Assembly: GCF_003633615.1 (NCBI RefSeq)
Contig: NZ_RBKU01000001.1
Coordinates: forward strand, 372,001 to 436,000
Reading direction: 5' to 3'
Length of the DNA: 64,000 bases
From: Mucilaginibacter gracilis
Lineage (GTDB): Bacteria > Bacteroidota > Bacteroidia > Sphingobacteriales > Sphingobacteriaceae
The notes below the pieces were generated by a model that saw nothing but the letters and a program-made list of their open reading frames with translations, was not told the DNA's origin and ran no database searches. The position numbers were made by a program, and so were the translations under genes. Of this stretch, positions 17,425 through 25,984 are shown in pieces (the stretch's first letter is position 1; each line of letters opens with the position of its first letter).

Positions 17425-17622
17425 ATGACCGAAATTTTTACAACAACTATTAATTCAACACCTAACAGTTTGAAGATGAATGAGCAAGACACCATCGAAA
17501 ATATTGGAGTGGATGAAACTACTTTTTACCACTCTATTTGTGCCGATTTGGACTTAATGGTGACCAACCCACGGTTTGATACAGTACAAAGCATTTTAAA
17601 TCATTCGCAAAACTTACGTTAG
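17425..17622 (+). CDS. Small conserved-type hypothetical protein upstream of nth
   Basis: A 65-residue acidic protein without membrane segments. The stretch MNEQDTIENIGVDETTFYHS starting at residue 18 (17476) looks like an alternative N-terminus; I keep the upstream ATG because a TATATTTA sequence at a plausible promoter distance precedes it. I believe similar short proteins occur beside nth in Sphingobacteriaceae, but cannot verify that here. No functional domain is recognised. It is separated from nth by 51 bases that contain a strong -7 element, so it is probably not cotranscribed with nth. Confidence 0.6.
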   Translation: MTEIFTTTINSTPNSLKMNEQDTIENIGVDETTFYHSICADLDLMVTNPRFDTVQSILNHSQNLR

Positions 17623-17662
17623 TTTAATATAACAACGTCGCTTGCTTTAAAGTGGCCGTTGT

Positions 17663-17670
17663 TATATTTG
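17663..17670 (+). promoter_or_regulatory. -7 element of nth, three bases before the start codon
   Basis: TATATTTG matches TAnnTTTG, with a TTG at 17643-17645 as a possible -33 element about 17 bases upstream. The ATG of nth follows after only CAA, so the predicted transcription start coincides with the start codon. Confidence 0.55.
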
Positions 17671-17673
17671 CAA

Positions 17674-18435
17674 ATGTTAAAACCCGAACGCTACCGCCAC
17701 TTTGTTGAGTATTTTGCAAAGAACCAGCCCGTTGCCGAAACCGAGTTACATTATACCAATCCGTTTCAATTACTTGTTGCTGTTATCCTCTCTGCCCAGT
17801 GTACTGATAAGCGCATCAATCAGGTTACTCCGGCATTATTTGAGCGTTTCCCTACGCCCGAATTATTAGCGGCTTCTACACCCGACGAGGTGTTTACCTA
17901 CATCCGCAGCGTTAGCTACCCCAACAACAAAGCCAAACATTTGGTTGGCATGGCCAAAATGCTGGTTGATGTTTTTCACGGCGAAGTACCGAGCGACATT
18001 AACCAACTGCAAAAAATGCCGGGCGTTGGCCGAAAAACAGCCAATGTTATTGCATCTGTAGTTTACGATGTTGCTGCCATTGCGGTAGATACACACGTGT
18101 TTAGAGTATCAAACCGTATTGGCTTAACAACCAATGCCAATACCCCGCTAGCGGTAGAAAAGCAATTAATAAAACACCTGCCCCAAAATACTTTAGCTAT
18201 TGCCCACCACTGGCTTATTTTGCATGGCCGTTATATATGCGTTGCCCGCAGCCCAAAATGCGATGTTTGCCCACTTACCTGGTTTTGTAAATATTACGAG
18301 CGCACCCACACCGAAACCTACCTGTTAAAGCAGGAAGCGGCCCAAATAAAAAAGGCCGAGGCCGCTAAAAAGAAACGTAAAATTGATGTAATAAGCCTGG
18401 AGCTAAAAAAGCGAAGTGTGGATAAAGATATTTGA
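17674..18435 (+). CDS. nth: Endonuclease III
   Basis: Bifunctional DNA glycosylase / AP lyase that removes oxidised pyrimidines in base-excision repair. The helix-hairpin-helix LQKMPGVGRKTANVIAS carries catalytic Lys121, and catalytic Asp139 is in AVDTHVFRVSNR, matching the spacing of E. coli K120/D138. The 4Fe-4S cluster ligands C189, C196, C199 and C205 follow the C-x6-C-x2-C-x5-C pattern. A charged, Lys-rich tail of about 45 residues extends past the cluster. The open frame begins at a TTG (17659), but the ATG at 17674 gives the family N-terminus. Confidence 0.96.
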   Translation: MLKPERYRHFVEYFAKNQPVAETELHYTNPFQLLVAVILSAQCTDKRINQVTPALFERFPTPELLAASTPDEVFTYIRSVSYPNNKAKHLVGMAKMLVDVFHGEVPSDINQLQKMPGVGRKTANVIASVVYDVAAIAVDTHVFRVSNRIGLTTNANTPLAVEKQLIKHLPQNTLAIAHHWLILHGRYICVARSPKCDVCPLTWFCKYYERTHTETYLLKQEAAQIKKAEAAKKKRKIDVISLELKKRSVDKDI

Positions 18436-18490
18436 TTTGATAGGCCCGTATGGCTAAGTTTACCAAACAAAAAAATATTTTACCAAAAAT

Positions 18491-18506
18491 ATTAGTAATT
18501 ACTAAT
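18491..18506. promoter_or_regulatory. 16-bp perfect palindrome upstream of recA (candidate operator)
   Basis: ATTAGTAATTACTAAT is a perfect palindrome centred 46 bases before the recA ATG. It lies just upstream of TATATTTA (18515-18522), a near-match to the -7 consensus, so it would cover the -33 region. That placement fits a repressor or activator site. The bound protein is unknown to me. Confidence 0.4.
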
Positions 18507-18544
18507 TTAGTTAGTATATTTACACCCACACAATATATATCAAT

Positions 18545-19552
18545 ATGAGTAGCGTAGAAAAATTAAAAGCATTACAACTTACTTTAGATAAGCTGGAAAA
18601 ATCATACGGTAAAGGTACCATTATGAAATTGGGCGATACCGCCATTGAACCCATAGAAGTTATTTCAACCGGGTCGTTAGGTTTGGATATTGCCCTTGGT
18701 GTTGGCGGTTTACCTAAAGGCCGTGTAATTGAAATTTACGGACCGGAATCATCTGGTAAAACAACTTTAGCCATACATGCTATAGCCGAGTGCCAAAAAA
18801 ATGGCGGTATTGCTGCCTTTATTGATGCGGAGCATGCTTTTGATAAATACTACGCCAAAAAATTAGGTGTAGATGTTGAAAACCTTTTAATATCTCAGCC
18901 AGATAACGGCGAGCAAGCTTTAGAAATTGCCGATAACCTAATCCGCTCGGGTGCTATTGATATTATCGTGATTGACTCGGTTGCGGCATTAGTACCGAAG
19001 AGTGAAATTGAAGGCGAGATGGGCGACTCTAAAATGGGTTTACAGGCACGTTTAATGTCGCAGGCTTTGCGTAAGCTAACCGGCACCATTAGCAAAACCG
19101 GATGCTGCTGCATATTTATTAACCAACTGCGCGAAAAAATTGGTGTAATGTTTGGTAACCCCGAAACTACCACCGGTGGTAACGCCTTAAAGTTTTATGC
19201 TTCGGTACGTTTGGACATCCGCAGGGTATCGCAAATTAAAGATACCGACGAGGTATCGGGCAACAGGGTTAAGGTTAAAATAGTGAAAAATAAGGTTGCA
19301 CCGCCTTTCCGCATAGCCGAGTTTGATATTATGTTTGGCGAAGGTATATCCAAAGCCGGCGAAATTATTGATTTGGGCGTTGAATACGAGGTTGTTAAAA
19401 AAGCAGGTTCGTGGTTTAGCTATGGCGAAACCCGCCTTGGCCAGGGCCGCGACGCAGTTAAACAATTAATATTGGATAACCCCGAATTGATGGAAGAACT
19501 GGAAGGAAAAATTAGAGCCGTTGTTACCGGCGAAAAACTGGAGAAAGTTTAA
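18545..19552 (+). CDS. recA: Recombinase RecA
   Basis: DNA-dependent ATPase that forms nucleoprotein filaments for homologous recombination and repair. At 335 residues it is typical for Bacteroidota. Walker A is GPESSGKTT (residues 66-74), followed by [11 protein letters not shown], the Walker B region [13 protein letters not shown], the L1/L2 loops near [20 protein letters not shown] and [21 protein letters not shown], and the C-terminal FGEGISK motif. Start at the first ATG, directly after a palindrome-bearing promoter region; a hairpin terminator follows. Monocistronic, in a repair-gene neighbourhood with nth and uvrA. Confidence 0.98.
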   Translation: MSSVEKLKALQLTLDKLEKSYGKGTIMKLGDTAIEPIEVISTGSLGLDIALGVGGLPKGRVIEIYGPESSGKTTLAIHAIAECQKNGGIAAFIDAEHAFDKYYAKKLGVDVENLLISQPDNGEQALEIADNLIRSGAIDIIVIDSVAALVPKSEIEGEMGDSKMGLQARLMSQALRKLTGTISKTGCCCIFINQLREKIGVMFGNPETTTGGNALKFYASVRLDIRRVSQIKDTDEVSGNRVKVKIVKNKVAPPFRIAEFDIMFGEGISKAGEIIDLGVEYEVVKKAGSWFSYGETRLGQGRDAVKQLILDNPELMEELEGKIRAVVTGEKLEKV

Positions 19553-19578
19553 TAGTTTTTAAATATATAATGTGAATG

Positions 19579-19612
19579 ATAGCGATAGGCGAAAGCCCAT
19601 CGCTATTTTTTT
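19579..19612 (+). terminator. Rho-independent terminator of recA
   Basis: ATAGCGATAGGC (19579-19590), a GAAA loop, and GCCCATCGCTAT (19595-19606) form a stem with one A-C mismatch followed by seven T. It begins 26 bases after the recA stop. Confidence 0.85.
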
Positions 19613-19740
19613 ATTGCACTTAGGTGGAGTGGCTATAGTATAATTACTTGGGCTTCTCTGTGTATCATTCGCTACCATTGCGTTTTTTATTCTCCTATGA
19701 AGCACTACGTATAACCCACATCTTTCATTTTATCTGAGTA

Positions 19741-19989
19741 ACTGCGCCGGTAGGTGCAACAGGTTGGTAGAAAACAATAAACAATGATTTTTTTGCGCCG
19801 GCAGGTGCAATACTTAACGGCCTATTTATAGCTTGATATAAAAATCGGTCTATATCGTACCTACCGGCACGAATTATTTTCCGGATATTTTTTTCTACCG
19901 ACCTATAACCCCTACGGGGTATAGAAAACATATGGTACATCTGATAGCTCTCCAAAGTGTGGGTGTTGAAAAGGCGAGAGATGAAGATC
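19741..19989 (+). repeat. Hairpin-array intergenic repeat, copy 2
   Basis: Inverted, diverged copy of the element at 11171-11412. Shared blocks include GGGGTATAGAA, TCCGGATATTTTTTTCTACC, and hairpins TGCGCCGGCAGGTGCA and CGTACCTACCGGCACG. The loops differ between copies (TAAC versus GGCA, for example) while stems are largely kept. A 108-codon open frame on the minus strand through this region is an artefact of the repeat. The rest of the 616-base gap between recA and dgt holds only the recA terminator and the presumed dgt promoter. Confidence 0.7.
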
Positions 19990-20168
19990 CTTAAATAACA
20001 AGGAGGAAACCCCTCCATATCCTCTCTCCATATCAAAACCGTACAGGTCAACGCCTTTAATTCATTCCCGCTTCAAAATCTTCGCATTATACACCGAGAG
20101 CGGCTGTCTCCGCATTCAATTAAATTAGCCTCCAAAATATGTTGAAATAGTGGTAATATTGAGCCGAT

Positions 20169-21521
20169 ATGAATACGATGCAATGGGACAAGCTTTTATC
20201 GGCCAAACGATGGGGCTATGAAGACAGATATACCGACAATTATGCAGATGCCCGCTCGGAATTTCAGCGGGATTACGACCGGTTAATCTTTTCATCTCCG
20301 TTTCGTAAGTTGCAAAACAAAACGCAGGTTTTTCCGCTTCCGGGTAGTGTATTTGTTCATAACCGGTTAACGCATAGTTTAGAGGTAGCCAGCGTTGGCC
20401 GCTCGCTGGGGCGGATATTTTACAACAAGCTCCGCGAAAGCGAACCCGATATTGATACCCGGCTGCCTTTAATGAGCGAAGTGGGCAATATTATTGCCTC
20501 CGCATGTTTAGCTCACGATTTGGGCAACCCCGCCTTTGGCCACTCGGGCGAGGCGGCAATGTCATACTATTTTACCGACGGCGACGGCCTTATTTACAAG
20601 GACAAAGTAACGGCCGAACAATGGGCGGATTTAACACACTTTGAGGGTAATGCCAATGCACTGCGCATATTAACACATCCCTTTACGGGCCGGGGTAATG
20701 GCAGTTATGCCTTAACTTACAGTACGCTGGCTTCTATAGCAAAATACCCTTGTGCAGCGGTTGCGGGTAATATTAAGGGCGTTATCAATCAAAAAAAATA
20801 CGGCTTCTTCCAATCAGAACAGGCGGGTTTTGAAAAAATAGCGGGCGAATTAAATTTAATGAAGGTTAGTGATGAGCCCTTAATATACCAACGCCACCCG
20901 CTGGTTTACCTTGTTGAAGCGGCAGACGATATTTGCTATAATGTGATTGATTTGGAAGACGCACACCGCCTGAGTATATTATCGTACCAGGAAGTGGAAG
21001 AACTGTTGCTGCCCTTGTGCAATAGTGAAAACATGCCCAAATACTTAGCAAATATTGAAGACGAGGATGCTAAAATAAGCTATATGCGCGCAAGGGCAAT
21101 CAATACGCTGATACAAGAATGTTCGGAGATATTTTACAGAGAACAGGATAACATTATGAATGGTGCCTTTAACCAATCGCTGATGGATGTTATTGCGGAG
21201 CCCTACCAATCGGTACTAAAAAAGATAGAGGCGGTATCAATCAAAAAAATATACAACTATGCATCGGTTGTACAAATTGAAATTGCGGGTTATAAGGTTA
21301 TGAATGGCTTACTCGAAGAGTTTATTCCGGCCTACCTGGAAAACAGATCGAAATATCACGAAAAGCTGATAGCACTTATCCCCAAACAGTTTTTAACGCA
21401 CAATGCCGATGTTTATTCGAAAATACAAACCGTGCTTGATTTTGTATCAGGCATGACGGATATTTACGCGGTAGAGCTTTTCAGGAAAATTAAAGGTATT
21501 TCGTTCCCGTCCATGAGTTAA
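20169..21521 (+). CDS. dgt: dGTP triphosphohydrolase
   Basis: HD-domain enzyme hydrolysing dGTP to deoxyguanosine and triphosphate, controlling dNTP pools. The 450-residue protein shows FSSPFRKLQNKTQVFPLPG, RLTHSLEVASVGRSLG (first metal His) and the HD signature CLAHDLGNPAFGHSGE, then FEGNANALRIL and a conserved C-terminal YNVIDLEDAH block. Length and motifs match the long Dgt type rather than short HD hydrolases. A TAATATTG sequence eight bases before the ATG is one base off the -7 consensus. Gene runs alone toward the convergent MutS-like gene. Confidence 0.93.
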   Translation: MNTMQWDKLLSAKRWGYEDRYTDNYADARSEFQRDYDRLIFSSPFRKLQNKTQVFPLPGSVFVHNRLTHSLEVASVGRSLGRIFYNKLRESEPDIDTRLPLMSEVGNIIASACLAHDLGNPAFGHSGEAAMSYYFTDGDGLIYKDKVTAEQWADLTHFEGNANALRILTHPFTGRGNGSYALTYSTLASIAKYPCAAVAGNIKGVINQKKYGFFQSEQAGFEKIAGELNLMKVSDEPLIYQRHPLVYLVEAADDICYNVIDLEDAHRLSILSYQEVEELLLPLCNSENMPKYLANIEDEDAKISYMRARAINTLIQECSEIFYREQDNIMNGAFNQSLMDVIAEPYQSVLKKIEAVSIKKIYNYASVVQIEIAGYKVMNGLLEEFIPAYLENRSKYHEKLIALIPKQFLTHNADVYSKIQTVLDFVSGMTDIYAVELFRKIKGISFPSMS

Positions 21522-21539
21522 AAATCAAACAAGGAAAAC

Positions 21540-23360
21540 TCAATCTTCTGCATCCACATCAATACCTATTTGTTTCAGCAATAGGGATGCGTTGAAGGTT
21601 TTGCACTCGCCGTGTTTCATTTTATAATCGAATATCATCTCGCCATTAATTACCTGGATATCGAAGTAAAAATTGCGAATGTAGCGGGGATACTTTTGCT
21701 CTAAAAGTGCTATCTGTAAATCGTGCGTGGCAACAAGGCCTACGCCTTTTTTGTGTATCAATTGCTCAATAACCGCCTTAGATCCCTTATACTTATCTAC
21801 CGAATTGGTGCCGCGCAGCATTTCGTCAATCAAAAAGAATATTTTTTCGGGGCCCTCTACAGCGGCCAACAGCATTTGCAGCCGGTCGAGTTCGGCTTTA
21901 AAGGTTGATGTACTCTCGTTAAGCGAATCCTTAATTCGCATGTAACTGATAATGGTAATTACCGAAACCTCCATACGCTGTGCACACACCGGGGCACCGC
22001 TTAAAGCCAGTACAGTATTGATACCCAAAGTACGCAAAAAGGTACTTTTACCTGCCATGTTAGAGCCGGTGATAATATCAATGTTTAAGCTATCTTCTAA
22101 CTCATAATCATTTTCAACCCGCGTTTTGCTGCTGATTAAAGGATGGGCAATACCTTTTGCCGATAGGGTGTAAGCCTCGCCGTCGGCAATTTGAGGGAAA
22201 CACCATTCCGGGTAATTAATATGCAAACCTGCAACACTTAGTATGGCTTCAAATTCGGCCAAACCGTCAAAAGCACCCTCTATGCTGGCGTGGTTATTAC
22301 GTTTCCAGTTTTCAATAGCAATTAACTGCCTAACGTTCCAAAGCAAAAACACATTAAATACAGCAGCCAAAATAAAATTGAGCCTAATGTTGAGGTCGTT
22401 AATAAGCCTTGAGAGCGCCTTTATATTTGCCGATACCGCGCCATTTTGCTGGTTGGTTATTTTATCGGCTACAGCCTGGTTATGTGCCGAGGTAAAACTT
22501 TCGTTCTCTATTACTTTAAATGCTTCGGCATAATTACTTAGTTCTTTGCCAATGCGGCCCGCTAAAATATCGGCCTTATCTACCAAACTATTGTTTGCTG
22601 TAGTTATACGCGCGTTTACCAAACCAATTACTACAGCTAAATAAATGGCATCGTGGTAAAAAAACGAAGCCACACAACTTAGTAAAATTACAATTGGCGC
22701 TACTTTAATATAGTTTACCAACAACTTTTCGTGCGGAATAACGATGGGTAAATTAAGATAGGCAAATAAACGTTTAAGTTGTTCCTTATCGTGCTTGGTG
22801 GCAAATAACAGGGATGCCTGCAAGTTAAGCTTCCAGTCTTTTTTAGCCGCCAATTCTTCAACGGCTTTTTGCCGGCTCAGGATAACCTCTTTTTTTGATG
22901 GCGCGTTAAACCACCCCGCCAACATATTGTTGCCCGGCGTAGTTGCACAACGGTTAACTAATTGAAATAAAGACGAAGGACCAAAAATATCCAGATCGGC
23001 AGTGTAGTAATGTTTATCGTCGCTGTACTGGTCGCCATTAGCATAAATATTTAGCCGACTCGTAATACTGCTTACCTCGTTCTCGTTAACAATTTTTAAA
23101 TTTTTAAAAAACAGCAATTGAGCATCGTACCCGTTTTGTTTGGATACTAACCAGCCAAACACTAAAATAAATGCAAATACAGATACCGATAGCATTATAT
23201 AATCAACCCAAACGGCAGACACTACGGCCAATACAAGCAAAAGTAAAAATGCGCCCAGCCTGGTGAACGAATAGGTATCAACCAGTTTTTTATATTTATT
23301 AACCTGCTCTTGCGCTGCTGCAATGCGTTGGTTATAATCGGCAATTATCTGTTGTTCCAT
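21540..23360 (-). CDS. Membrane-associated MutS-family ATPase
   Basis: A 606-residue protein with a C-terminal MutS ATPase domain: Walker A ITGSNMAGKSTFLRTLGIN, the middle motif STFKAELDRLQMLL and Walker B IFFLIDEMLRGTNSVDK, then VATHDLQIALLE. The N-terminal half lacks the MutS mismatch-recognition and connector domains; instead there are hydrophobic helices near residues 30-75 (RLGAFLLLLVLAVVSAVWVD) and 210-250, plus one near 330, predicting membrane anchoring. It resembles a Bacteroidota MutS-related family of unknown function. It is distinct from both MutS and MutS2 (no Smr domain). Convergent with dgt, divergent from rlmH. Confidence 0.85.
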   Translation of the reverse strand: MEQQIIADYNQRIAAAQEQVNKYKKLVDTYSFTRLGAFLLLLVLAVVSAVWVDYIMLSVSVFAFILVFGWLVSKQNGYDAQLLFFKNLKIVNENEVSSITSRLNIYANGDQYSDDKHYYTADLDIFGPSSLFQLVNRCATTPGNNMLAGWFNAPSKKEVILSRQKAVEELAAKKDWKLNLQASLLFATKHDKEQLKRLFAYLNLPIVIPHEKLLVNYIKVAPIVILLSCVASFFYHDAIYLAVVIGLVNARITTANNSLVDKADILAGRIGKELSNYAEAFKVIENESFTSAHNQAVADKITNQQNGAVSANIKALSRLINDLNIRLNFILAAVFNVFLLWNVRQLIAIENWKRNNHASIEGAFDGLAEFEAILSVAGLHINYPEWCFPQIADGEAYTLSAKGIAHPLISSKTRVENDYELEDSLNIDIITGSNMAGKSTFLRTLGINTVLALSGAPVCAQRMEVSVITIISYMRIKDSLNESTSTFKAELDRLQMLLAAVEGPEKIFFLIDEMLRGTNSVDKYKGSKAVIEQLIHKKGVGLVATHDLQIALLEQKYPRYIRNFYFDIQVINGEMIFDYKMKHGECKTFNASLLLKQIGIDVDAED

Positions 23361-23433
23361 AGTGGTAAATATTCAGCAACAAATTAAAGCCAAATTGGGC
23401 TGTTATCCTCAAATATTCGTTCTTTTGTTTCAG

Positions 23434-23907
23434 ATGAAGATCACTTTATTAACTGTTGGAAAAACCGAAGACGCTTATTTGAAAGATGGCATTGAAAAAT
23501 ATTTAAAACGGCTAAAGCACTACATCAAATTTGAAGTTATCGACCTGCCCGAGCTTAAAAACACCAAAGCCCTAACACAAGAACAACAAAAGGCTAAAGA
23601 AGCTGAATTACTATTTAAAAACATTTCGGCAACTGATTATGTAATGCTGTTAGACGAGGGCGGTTTGCAACATACATCTGTACAGTTTGCCGACTTGCTG
23701 AATAAAAAGATGATTGCTTCGGTAAGCAACCTGGTGTTTATTATTGGCGGCCCCTATGGTTTTGACGGTAGCATTTACAAAAGGGCGAATGATAAACTAT
23801 CGTTATCTAAAATGACGTTTTCGCACCAAATGGTACGCCTTTTTTTTGTGGAGCAGGTTTACCGCGCTTTTACCATTTTAAAAGGCGAACCTTACCATCA
23901 CCAATAA
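23434..23907 (+). CDS. rlmH: 23S rRNA (pseudouridine1915-N3)-methyltransferase RlmH
   Basis: SPOUT-class methyltransferase acting on pseudouridine 1915 of 23S rRNA in assembled 70S ribosomes. The 157-residue protein begins MKITLLTVGKTEDAYLKDGI; an upstream in-frame start at 23362 would add a non-homologous leader. The SAM-binding trefoil knot shows VMLLDEGGLQHTSVQFADLL, FIIGGPYGF and LSKMTFSHQMVRLFFVEQVYRAF, ending KGEPYHHQ, the family C-terminus. It lies 73 bases from the divergent MutS-like gene. Confidence 0.96.
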   Translation: MKITLLTVGKTEDAYLKDGIEKYLKRLKHYIKFEVIDLPELKNTKALTQEQQKAKEAELLFKNISATDYVMLLDEGGLQHTSVQFADLLNKKMIASVSNLVFIIGGPYGFDGSIYKRANDKLSLSKMTFSHQMVRLFFVEQVYRAFTILKGEPYHHQ

Positions 23908-23954
23908 GCCCGGAGTTTAAACTGTTTTTAATGTTGGTTTAATACGTAAACGCC

Positions 23955-23962
23955 TATCTTTG
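23955..23962 (+). promoter_or_regulatory. -7 element of the cation-efflux gene, four bases before the start codon
   Basis: TATCTTTG matches the consensus, with GTTGG at 23933-23937 about 18 bases upstream as a possible -33 element. The ATG at 23967 follows after CAGC, a position compatible with a leaderless transcript. Confidence 0.6.
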
Positions 23963-23966
23963 CAGC

Positions 23967-24917
23967 ATGTCAGCAGGTCACGATCATAGTCACAGCCACG
24001 GAATCGGTCATCATCACCACGATCATGCCCCAAAGATAGATCATATTAATACCGCCTTTGTTTTGGGCATCATACTCAATTCGGCCTTTGTAATTATCGA
24101 AGTTGCAATGGGTATTATAAGCGGTTCGCTATCGTTATTAACCGATGCCGGTCATAATTTGAGCGATGTGGCCAGCCTTGCCCTAGCTTTGCTGGCGTTT
24201 AAATTAACCAAGGTTGGTTCAAATAAAAAATACACCTATGGTTATAAACGTTCAACCATTATCGTATCGTTAGTAAACGCATCTATACTTATTGCAGGTA
24301 TAGCCGTAATTGTTTACGAGGCCATTATGCGCTTTATACACCCCGTGCATGATATGGCCGGCGGTACCATTGCCTGGGTTGCCTTTATTGGTATTGGCGT
24401 TAATGCTTTTACAGCATACCTATTTACCCGCGGCGGCGGCAAGGATAAAGAGAAGGACCTTAATGTAAAAGGTGCCTACATGCACATGGCGGTTGATGCC
24501 ATAGTATCGTTAGGGGTAGTTATATCGGGTTTGGTTATTTATTTTACCGGCCTGTACTGGATAGATAGCATTGTTAGTATAATTATTGCCGTAATAATAT
24601 TAGGCGGCACATGGAGCTTATTGAAAGATAGCTTGCGCCTTGCGCTTGATGGTGTGCCCAAAGAAATGAGCCTGGAGAAAATTAAAAAGGAACTGCTTAA
24701 AGTTAAAGGCGTGGTAGATGTACACCACATGCACGTTTGGGCACTAAGCACCACCGAGAATGCTTTAACGGCCCATTTGGTTGTTGAAAAGGACGATATG
24801 CCGCAGTTTGACCATATTAAACATGAGCTTCGCCACGCGCTGGAGCACCTGGAAATAAGCCACAGTACTTTTGAACCCGAGTTTAGCAACGAAAAATGCA
24901 AGCAGGTTGACTGCTGA
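23967..24917 (+). CDS. Cation diffusion facilitator family transporter
   Basis: Proton-coupled divalent-cation (Zn/Co/Cd-type) efflux pump of the inner membrane, CzcD/ZitB-like. The N-terminus is a His-rich metal-sensing tail (HDHSHSHGIGHHHHDHAP), followed by six helices. The intramembrane site residues lie in SLLTDAGHNLSDVASLALAL and in KGAYMHMAVDAIVSLGVV (the HxxxD motif). A cytoplasmic domain from about residue 215 contains GVVDVHHMHVWALS. Length of 316 residues is normal. A Cys-rich metal-binding protein gene follows 62 bases downstream on the same strand, suggesting a metal-handling pair. Confidence 0.94.
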   Translation: MSAGHDHSHSHGIGHHHHDHAPKIDHINTAFVLGIILNSAFVIIEVAMGIISGSLSLLTDAGHNLSDVASLALALLAFKLTKVGSNKKYTYGYKRSTIIVSLVNASILIAGIAVIVYEAIMRFIHPVHDMAGGTIAWVAFIGIGVNAFTAYLFTRGGGKDKEKDLNVKGAYMHMAVDAIVSLGVVISGLVIYFTGLYWIDSIVSIIIAVIILGGTWSLLKDSLRLALDGVPKEMSLEKIKKELLKVKGVVDVHHMHVWALSTTENALTAHLVVEKDDMPQFDHIKHELRHALEHLEISHSTFEPEFSNEKCKQVDC

Positions 24918-24979
24918 TTTTTGAAGCAACCGCCAACAATTTAACCCATATGTAGTTGTTATTAAAAACTAACAAGCAT

Positions 24980-25294
24980 ATGAGATCTCTTGAAGAATGT
25001 ATTGAAGCCTGCCTCAATTGCCTTAAAGCATGCGAGATATGCGCCACCAAGTGCATAGAAATGGGCGAAAAAGACCATGCAGACTGTATTAAAGCTTGCC
25101 GCGATTGCGCCGATATTTGTAACCTTTGCCTTAAATGGTTAAGCCGCCAATCGGCCTTTGCGGAAGATTTGTGTGAACTGTGTGCCAGGATATGCGAAGC
25201 ATGTGCCAAAGAATGCGACAAACATGCCGATATGCACGAACACTGCCGCCGTTGCGCCGAAGCTTGCAGGCGTTGCGCTGAAGTTTGTAAATAG
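24980..25294 (+). CDS. Cys-rich four-helix-bundle copper-binding protein (Csp/DUF326-like)
   Basis: A 104-residue protein starting MRSLEECIEACLNCLKACEI with cysteines spaced C-x3-C-x2-C along each of four predicted helices, for example CIKACRDCADICNLC and CARICEACAKEC, ending CRRCAEACRRCAEVCK. This Cys array lining a helix bundle is characteristic of copper storage or DUF326 proteins, which bind many Cu(I) ions. No signal peptide, so it is cytosolic. An in-frame TTG at 24956 adds nothing homologous. The neighbouring efflux pump supports a role in metal homeostasis. Confidence 0.9.
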   Translation: MRSLEECIEACLNCLKACEICATKCIEMGEKDHADCIKACRDCADICNLCLKWLSRQSAFAEDLCELCARICEACAKECDKHADMHEHCRRCAEACRRCAEVCK

Positions 25295-25297
25295 AAG

Positions 25298-25375
25298 CAA
25301 GAAGCCAGACTCAAGAACCAAGATGTAAAATGGTTGTGCCACTTTCTTTTCTTGATTCTTGAGTCTGGCTTCTTG
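25298..25375. terminator. Bidirectional hairpin between convergent genes
   Basis: CAAGAAGCCAGACTCAAGAA at 25298-25317 is the exact reverse complement of the 20 bases at 25356-25375, separated by 38 bases. It lies between the ends of the Cys-rich protein gene and the convergent DUF5606 gene, so it can terminate both. The arm sequence looks like a dispersed intergenic repeat. Confidence 0.65.
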
Positions 25376-25384
25376 ATTCTAATT

Positions 25385-25918
25385 CTATTCTGTTTTCTTC
25401 TTTTTAGGAGCTTTTGCAGCCTTTGGTTTTTCGGTGGCAACTACTTCTGGTTCGGCTTCCGCAAGTGGGGCTTCTGCTGTTACAGTTTCTTCAGCAACCG
25501 GTGCTTCTACTGCTACAGGTTCTGCTATTGCTGGTTCTTCTTCGTTAAACAAAGGCATATCTTTTAGGATATGGAACCAGCCAACAATTTTTTTCATGTC
25601 CGACGAATATACTTTTTCTTCATCGTGGTCCGGAGCAACTTCTCTGAAAAAAGCACGCAGTTTATTACCGTCGGCCTTCGTATCTGGCACATTTGCGGCG
25701 GTTTTCATTTTCGCCAAAACATCCTTTAAACGAATGTCTTCGTCGTAGCTAAAAATGGTTATCTCATCTAAAGCAGCCAGTTTAGCAGTTGATAAGTTGG
25801 CTACCAATTTTATTTTTTGAGCGTCGAGGCTCTCTAAAATAAAACCGGTTTTATTTTGGGCCAATGCCCTCCATAAACCTGGTTTGCCCGATACTGCAAC
25901 AATTCCGTGTAAATTCAT
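25385..25918 (-). CDS. DUF5606 domain protein
   Basis: A 177-residue protein. Residues 1-130 carry the block MNLHGIVAVSGKPGLWRALA, LESLDAQKIKLV and ALDEITIFSYDEDIRL typical of DUF5606, found almost only in Bacteroidota. The remaining 50 residues are an Ala/Glu/Pro-rich low-complexity tail ending in a Lys run (KAAKAPKKKKTE), like tails on several phylum proteins including L17 in this window. No function is known to me. Downstream of the cyclophilin gene on the same strand with a 66-base gap, so possibly cotranscribed. Confidence 0.85.
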   Translation of the reverse strand: MNLHGIVAVSGKPGLWRALAQNKTGFILESLDAQKIKLVANLSTAKLAALDEITIFSYDEDIRLKDVLAKMKTAANVPDTKADGNKLRAFFREVAPDHDEEKVYSSDMKKIVGWFHILKDMPLFNEEEPAIAEPVAVEAPVAEETVTAEAPLAEAEPEVVATEKPKAAKAPKKKKTE

Positions 25919-25984
25919 GTGGTGTGCTTAAAGCAAAGTGCAGGTAGCAAAACGTTATATGTTGTGTTACCTGCGCCCGGCTAT

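Noticed and set aside
19725..20051. 108-codon minus-strand open frame between recA and dgt
   Set aside because: It reads through the hairpin-array repeat and has the low-complexity look of translated repeat sequence.
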